Shown piece after piece: positions 5,976-7,818 of a stretch of 7,818 nt of DNA. The stretch covers positions 6,327-14,144 of the forward strand of contig MGVW01000019.1 in NCBI GenBank assembly GCA_001800675.1, read 5' to 3'. This stretch comes from Euryarchaeota archaeon RBG_13_57_23. GTDB lineage: Archaea > Thermoplasmatota > Thermoplasmata > UBA10834. Under the pieces are notes generated by a model. That model made no database searches. It saw nothing but the letters and a program-made list of their open reading frames with translations, and had not been told where the DNA came from. The number at the start of each line of letters is the position of its first letter. Position 1 is the stretch's first letter. Both the position numbers and the translations under genes were made by a program.

Positions 5976-6593
5976 TCAATCTTCAGGAACTGGCCGTTGT
6001 GCTTCGGATGATTCGACGACGGGGTCGATGTCCTGCTTGGGTCTTCTCATTATTCGTACGGCTATCATGCATAGAGGAATCGCGAATACTGCGAATAGGA
6101 CCGATGGAAGGACCCATGTCCAGGGAGAGTCCTCGGCGATCCGTACGAATTCGTACATCTGATTGTCATCGGAGCTCCCCAAGTCTGTATGCTTTGGGAT
6201 TATCGGCACCGTATTCGTCGCTGCCATACCAACAGTAAGGAAGAACGCCAGGAGCACGACGAGCACTAATGTCGATGACAGCAGCACAATGATGCGAGTG
6301 TTCTCGTTGGGAGACAGGAGATCTCGGGCCTTCCACGAGAGGCCGTAGTAGACGAATCCGTGGTCCTCGTACCTCGTCACGAGCCCACCCTCTTCCATCT
6401 TCTTGAGATGCCTGTGGACCGCAGCCTTGTCGATGTTGAGGGATTCCGAGAGCTGGCTCACCGTCCGTCTCATCGGCTGGAGCATTTTCAATATCTCCAG
6501 CCTTGTGTCAGAGGCGAGCGCGAAAAGCGATTTCTTGTCGAGCTCCACCTTCATGTGTGGTGTCCCCAGATGGAATAGGGGGTTCTGGAACAT
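5976..6593 (-). CDS. Membrane-anchored winged-helix transcriptional regulator (ArsR-like)
   Basis: This 205-residue protein (from ATG 6593) has a DNA-binding winged helix at the N-terminus. About residues 18-86 contain LDKKSLFALASDTRLEILKM (the family's opening helix), TVSQLSESLNIDKAAVHRHLKKMEEGGLV (recognition helix region) and a wing ending YYGLS. Two hydrophobic helices follow (about 101-125 and 159-182), separated by a loop of about 33 residues that would lie outside. The tail is basic (RIMRRPK) and then acidic. The DNA-binding domain would sit on the inner membrane face, so it could act as a one-protein sensor and regulator. Start choices: 6617 overlaps a TATA-like box; 6593 is about 26 bases from that box; 6554 (MKVELDKK) is where the conserved domain begins and is also possible. 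It lies between the beta-propeller and thioredoxin-fold genes. The target genes and signal are not visible. Confidence 0.85.
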   Translation of the reverse strand: MFQNPLFHLGTPHMKVELDKKSLFALASDTRLEILKMLQPMRRTVSQLSESLNIDKAAVHRHLKKMEEGGLVTRYEDHGFVYYGLSWKARDLLSPNENTRIIVLLSSTLVLVVLLAFFLTVGMAATNTVPIIPKHTDLGSSDDNQMYEFVRIAEDSPWTWVLPSVLFAVFAIPLCMIAVRIMRRPKQDIDPVVESSEAQRPVPED

Positions 6594-6614
6594 TAAGCTC
6601 GCCCCTCGTGCTGG

Positions 6615-6628
6615 CATATGATTTCCGT
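6615..6628 (-). promoter_or_regulatory. Possible BRE/TATA-like promoter of the winged-helix regulator gene
   Basis: On the - strand this reads ACGGAAATCATATG, a purine-rich BRE-like start followed by an AT-rich core centred about 26 bases before the ATG at 6593. It sits in the 42-base gap after the beta-propeller stop. The position fits a leaderless transcript starting near 6593, so the regulator may have its own promoter even though the upstream gene is close. Confidence 0.3.
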
Positions 6629-6635
6629 CCTGTGC

Positions 6636-7818
6636 TCAGAGTGCATACCAGTACTGATTCTGGTAGTCGTTGTAGATCAAGCGGTTCACATATGAGAGGT
6701 CGTCAAGCTGGTTGACCTGAATGGATCTGTAGCTGACGGTGTACAGGTACTCTCCGATGTACATGGACCTTGTGACGCCCTGTCCCCAGTAGGATTGGTC
6801 CGATTCGTGTGTGACAACCCCTCTCAAAGAGATGCCTTCAGAGAGCGAGACCTTGAACACCAAGGCCCCGCTCACATAGTTGTACCCGTCGTAGCCGTAA
6901 CTGTAAGTGTATGCGGGGATCACGAGTAGCTCCTTCTCAAGATCGAACAGGACCGCTCTGTGGTCGTACAGGGCTTCGGAATACCATCTCTCGACAGCGA
7001 TGTACTGGCTCTGCTCGACGGGATTCGTCGGGTCAGAAACGTTGAACAGGGATATCTTCAGACAGTTGTTCTCCATTCCAATCCCGAGAACATGGTCTTC
7101 ATCAACGGGGTGCAGGTACGAGGAGAACCCTGGTATCTTCAGTTCTCCCTTCACGCTTGGATTCAGCGGGTCGGTCAGGTCGATGACGAAGAGCGGGTCC
7201 ACCTGCCTGAATGTGACGAGGTAGAGAGTGTCTCCGATGAACCTCGATGAGTAGATCCTCTCCGTGGGAGCCAGTCCCTCAAGCTTTCCCACGACGGTCA
7301 GATCTTCGTCAAGGATGTAGACCGCGTTCTCAGGCTCTGCCCAGCTGGTGGTCGTCGCAACTCTGAGGTTTGTCCCGTGCTCGTCCATAGAGAACTGGTT
7401 CAGAAGCCACCCTTTGACGTCCCCATTCGCCTCCACGGACAGTGCGAGTGCATCGACATGGATCCTGTAGATCGTGGTCAATGCTGTGTACGAGTTGGTA
7501 GGAGATGCAGTTCCATCAATCCACTCGATGGAGCCCTGGTACTTCTGGACCGTAAAGTAGAGCGCGTCGTTGGACATGTAGACAATCGAAGCCCACCCAG
7601 CGACGACTGAGAGCAGCTCGTGCTCCCCGCTGTCGACGTCCACAGCTAGCACGTTGAGGAAGGAGCTGGCCTGAGAAGTGTCTGGATCGTAGCGTATGTC
7701 CGTGGCCTTCACTTGACTCGTAACTTCGTCTTCCCAGACTGATGGCAGCGTGATATCATCATAGGTCCAGACCTGTGCCTGAGTTGTCAAATAGACTGAA
7801 TTGCCGATCATCCGCGAG
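6636..7818 (-). CDS. Secreted beta-propeller domain protein (Beta_propel family), 5' end outside window
   Basis: The frame is open from the right edge of the window (7817) to the TGA at 6636-6638, giving 393 residues without the true start. It matches the archaeal/bacterial family of secreted proteins with a beta-propeller distantly related to WD-40 repeats (pfam Beta_propel, COG4880). Signs are repeated blade-like strands such as GNSVYLTTQ, IGDTLYLVTFRQVDPLFVIDL (blade with the D-P-L-F-V-IDL pattern), DPLNPSVKGELKIPGFSSYL, then HPVDEDHVLGIGMENN, LKISLFNVSDPTNPVEQ, and the blade with LYDHRAVLFDLEKELLVIPA. The C-terminal part is rich in tyrosine. Family members normally have an N-terminal signal or membrane anchor; that part is outside the window. 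The biochemical role of the family is not established; a binding or scaffold role at the cell surface is inferred. The next gene on the strand is the membrane winged-helix regulator, 42 bases on. Confidence 0.88.
   Translation of the reverse strand, partial: SRMIGNSVYLTTQAQVWTYDDITLPSVWEDEVTSQVKATDIRYDPDTSQASSFLNVLAVDVDSGEHELLSVVAGWASIVYMSNDALYFTVQKYQGSIEWIDGTASPTNSYTALTTIYRIHVDALALSVEANGDVKGWLLNQFSMDEHGTNLRVATTTSWAEPENAVYILDEDLTVVGKLEGLAPTERIYSSRFIGDTLYLVTFRQVDPLFVIDLTDPLNPSVKGELKIPGFSSYLHPVDEDHVLGIGMENNCLKISLFNVSDPTNPVEQSQYIAVERWYSEALYDHRAVLFDLEKELLVIPAYTYSYGYDGYNYVSGALVFKVSLSEGISLRGVVTHESDQSYWGQGVTRSMYIGEYLYTVSYRSIQVNQLDDLSYVNRLIYNDYQNQYWYAL

Noticed and set aside
5956..6238. Two + strand open frames opposite the membrane part of the winged-helix regulator
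   Set aside because: They are antisense to two clear membrane helices, overlap each other in different frames, and have no recognisable motif.
6907..7610. Several + strand open frames within the beta-propeller region
   Set aside because: They mirror the beta-propeller coding frame, have no domain signature, and lack start signals.

Overview
The window looks like archaeal DNA, most likely from a euryarchaeote of the Thermoplasmata type. This is inferred from the gene content: a C-terminally membrane-anchored peptide-binding protein instead of a lipoprotein, a membrane-anchored winged-helix regulator, a secreted beta-propeller protein, a stand-alone parvulin, frequent AGG/AGA arginine codons, and short AT-rich boxes about 25-30 bases before several starts that lack a Shine-Dalgarno. 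The lineage is not proven by any marker gene here. No rRNA, tRNA, CRISPR array, insertion sequence or integration site was found.

Bases 1-3960 (+ strand) hold part of a dipeptide/oligopeptide ABC importer: the 3' part of a solute-binding protein gene (1-1086), a DppB/OppB-type permease (1214-2212) and a DppC/OppC-type permease (2239-3960). The DppC-type protein is the most striking object in the window. A secretion signal and two tandem PKD (Ig-like) domains, followed by an extra membrane helix, are fused in frame ahead of an otherwise complete DppC permease. No ATPase subunit (DppD/DppF) lies downstream, because the strand switches right after the permease. The ATPases must be upstream of the window or elsewhere.

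Bases 3961-5594 hold a convergent spacer with a hairpin, a small parvulin-type prolyl isomerase (- strand, 4026-4307), a divergent two-domain GNAT acetyltransferase (+, about 4396-5238) and a SemiSWEET sugar transporter (+, 5322-5594).

Bases 5598-7818 (all - strand, so read from the right edge) hold a secreted beta-propeller domain protein (5' end cut by the window edge), a winged-helix regulator with two membrane helices, and a thioredoxin-fold protein with a CVDC active site. The gaps between these three are 42 and 51 bases. The thioredoxin and SemiSWEET genes meet tail to tail with 3 bases between their stop codons.

Functionally, the left half takes up peptides from outside the cell, with both the binding protein and the modified DppC projecting domains to the cell exterior. 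The right half is a set of envelope, regulatory and housekeeping genes with no evident pathway link to the importer. Every stretch longer than about 130 bases is accounted for by a gene.
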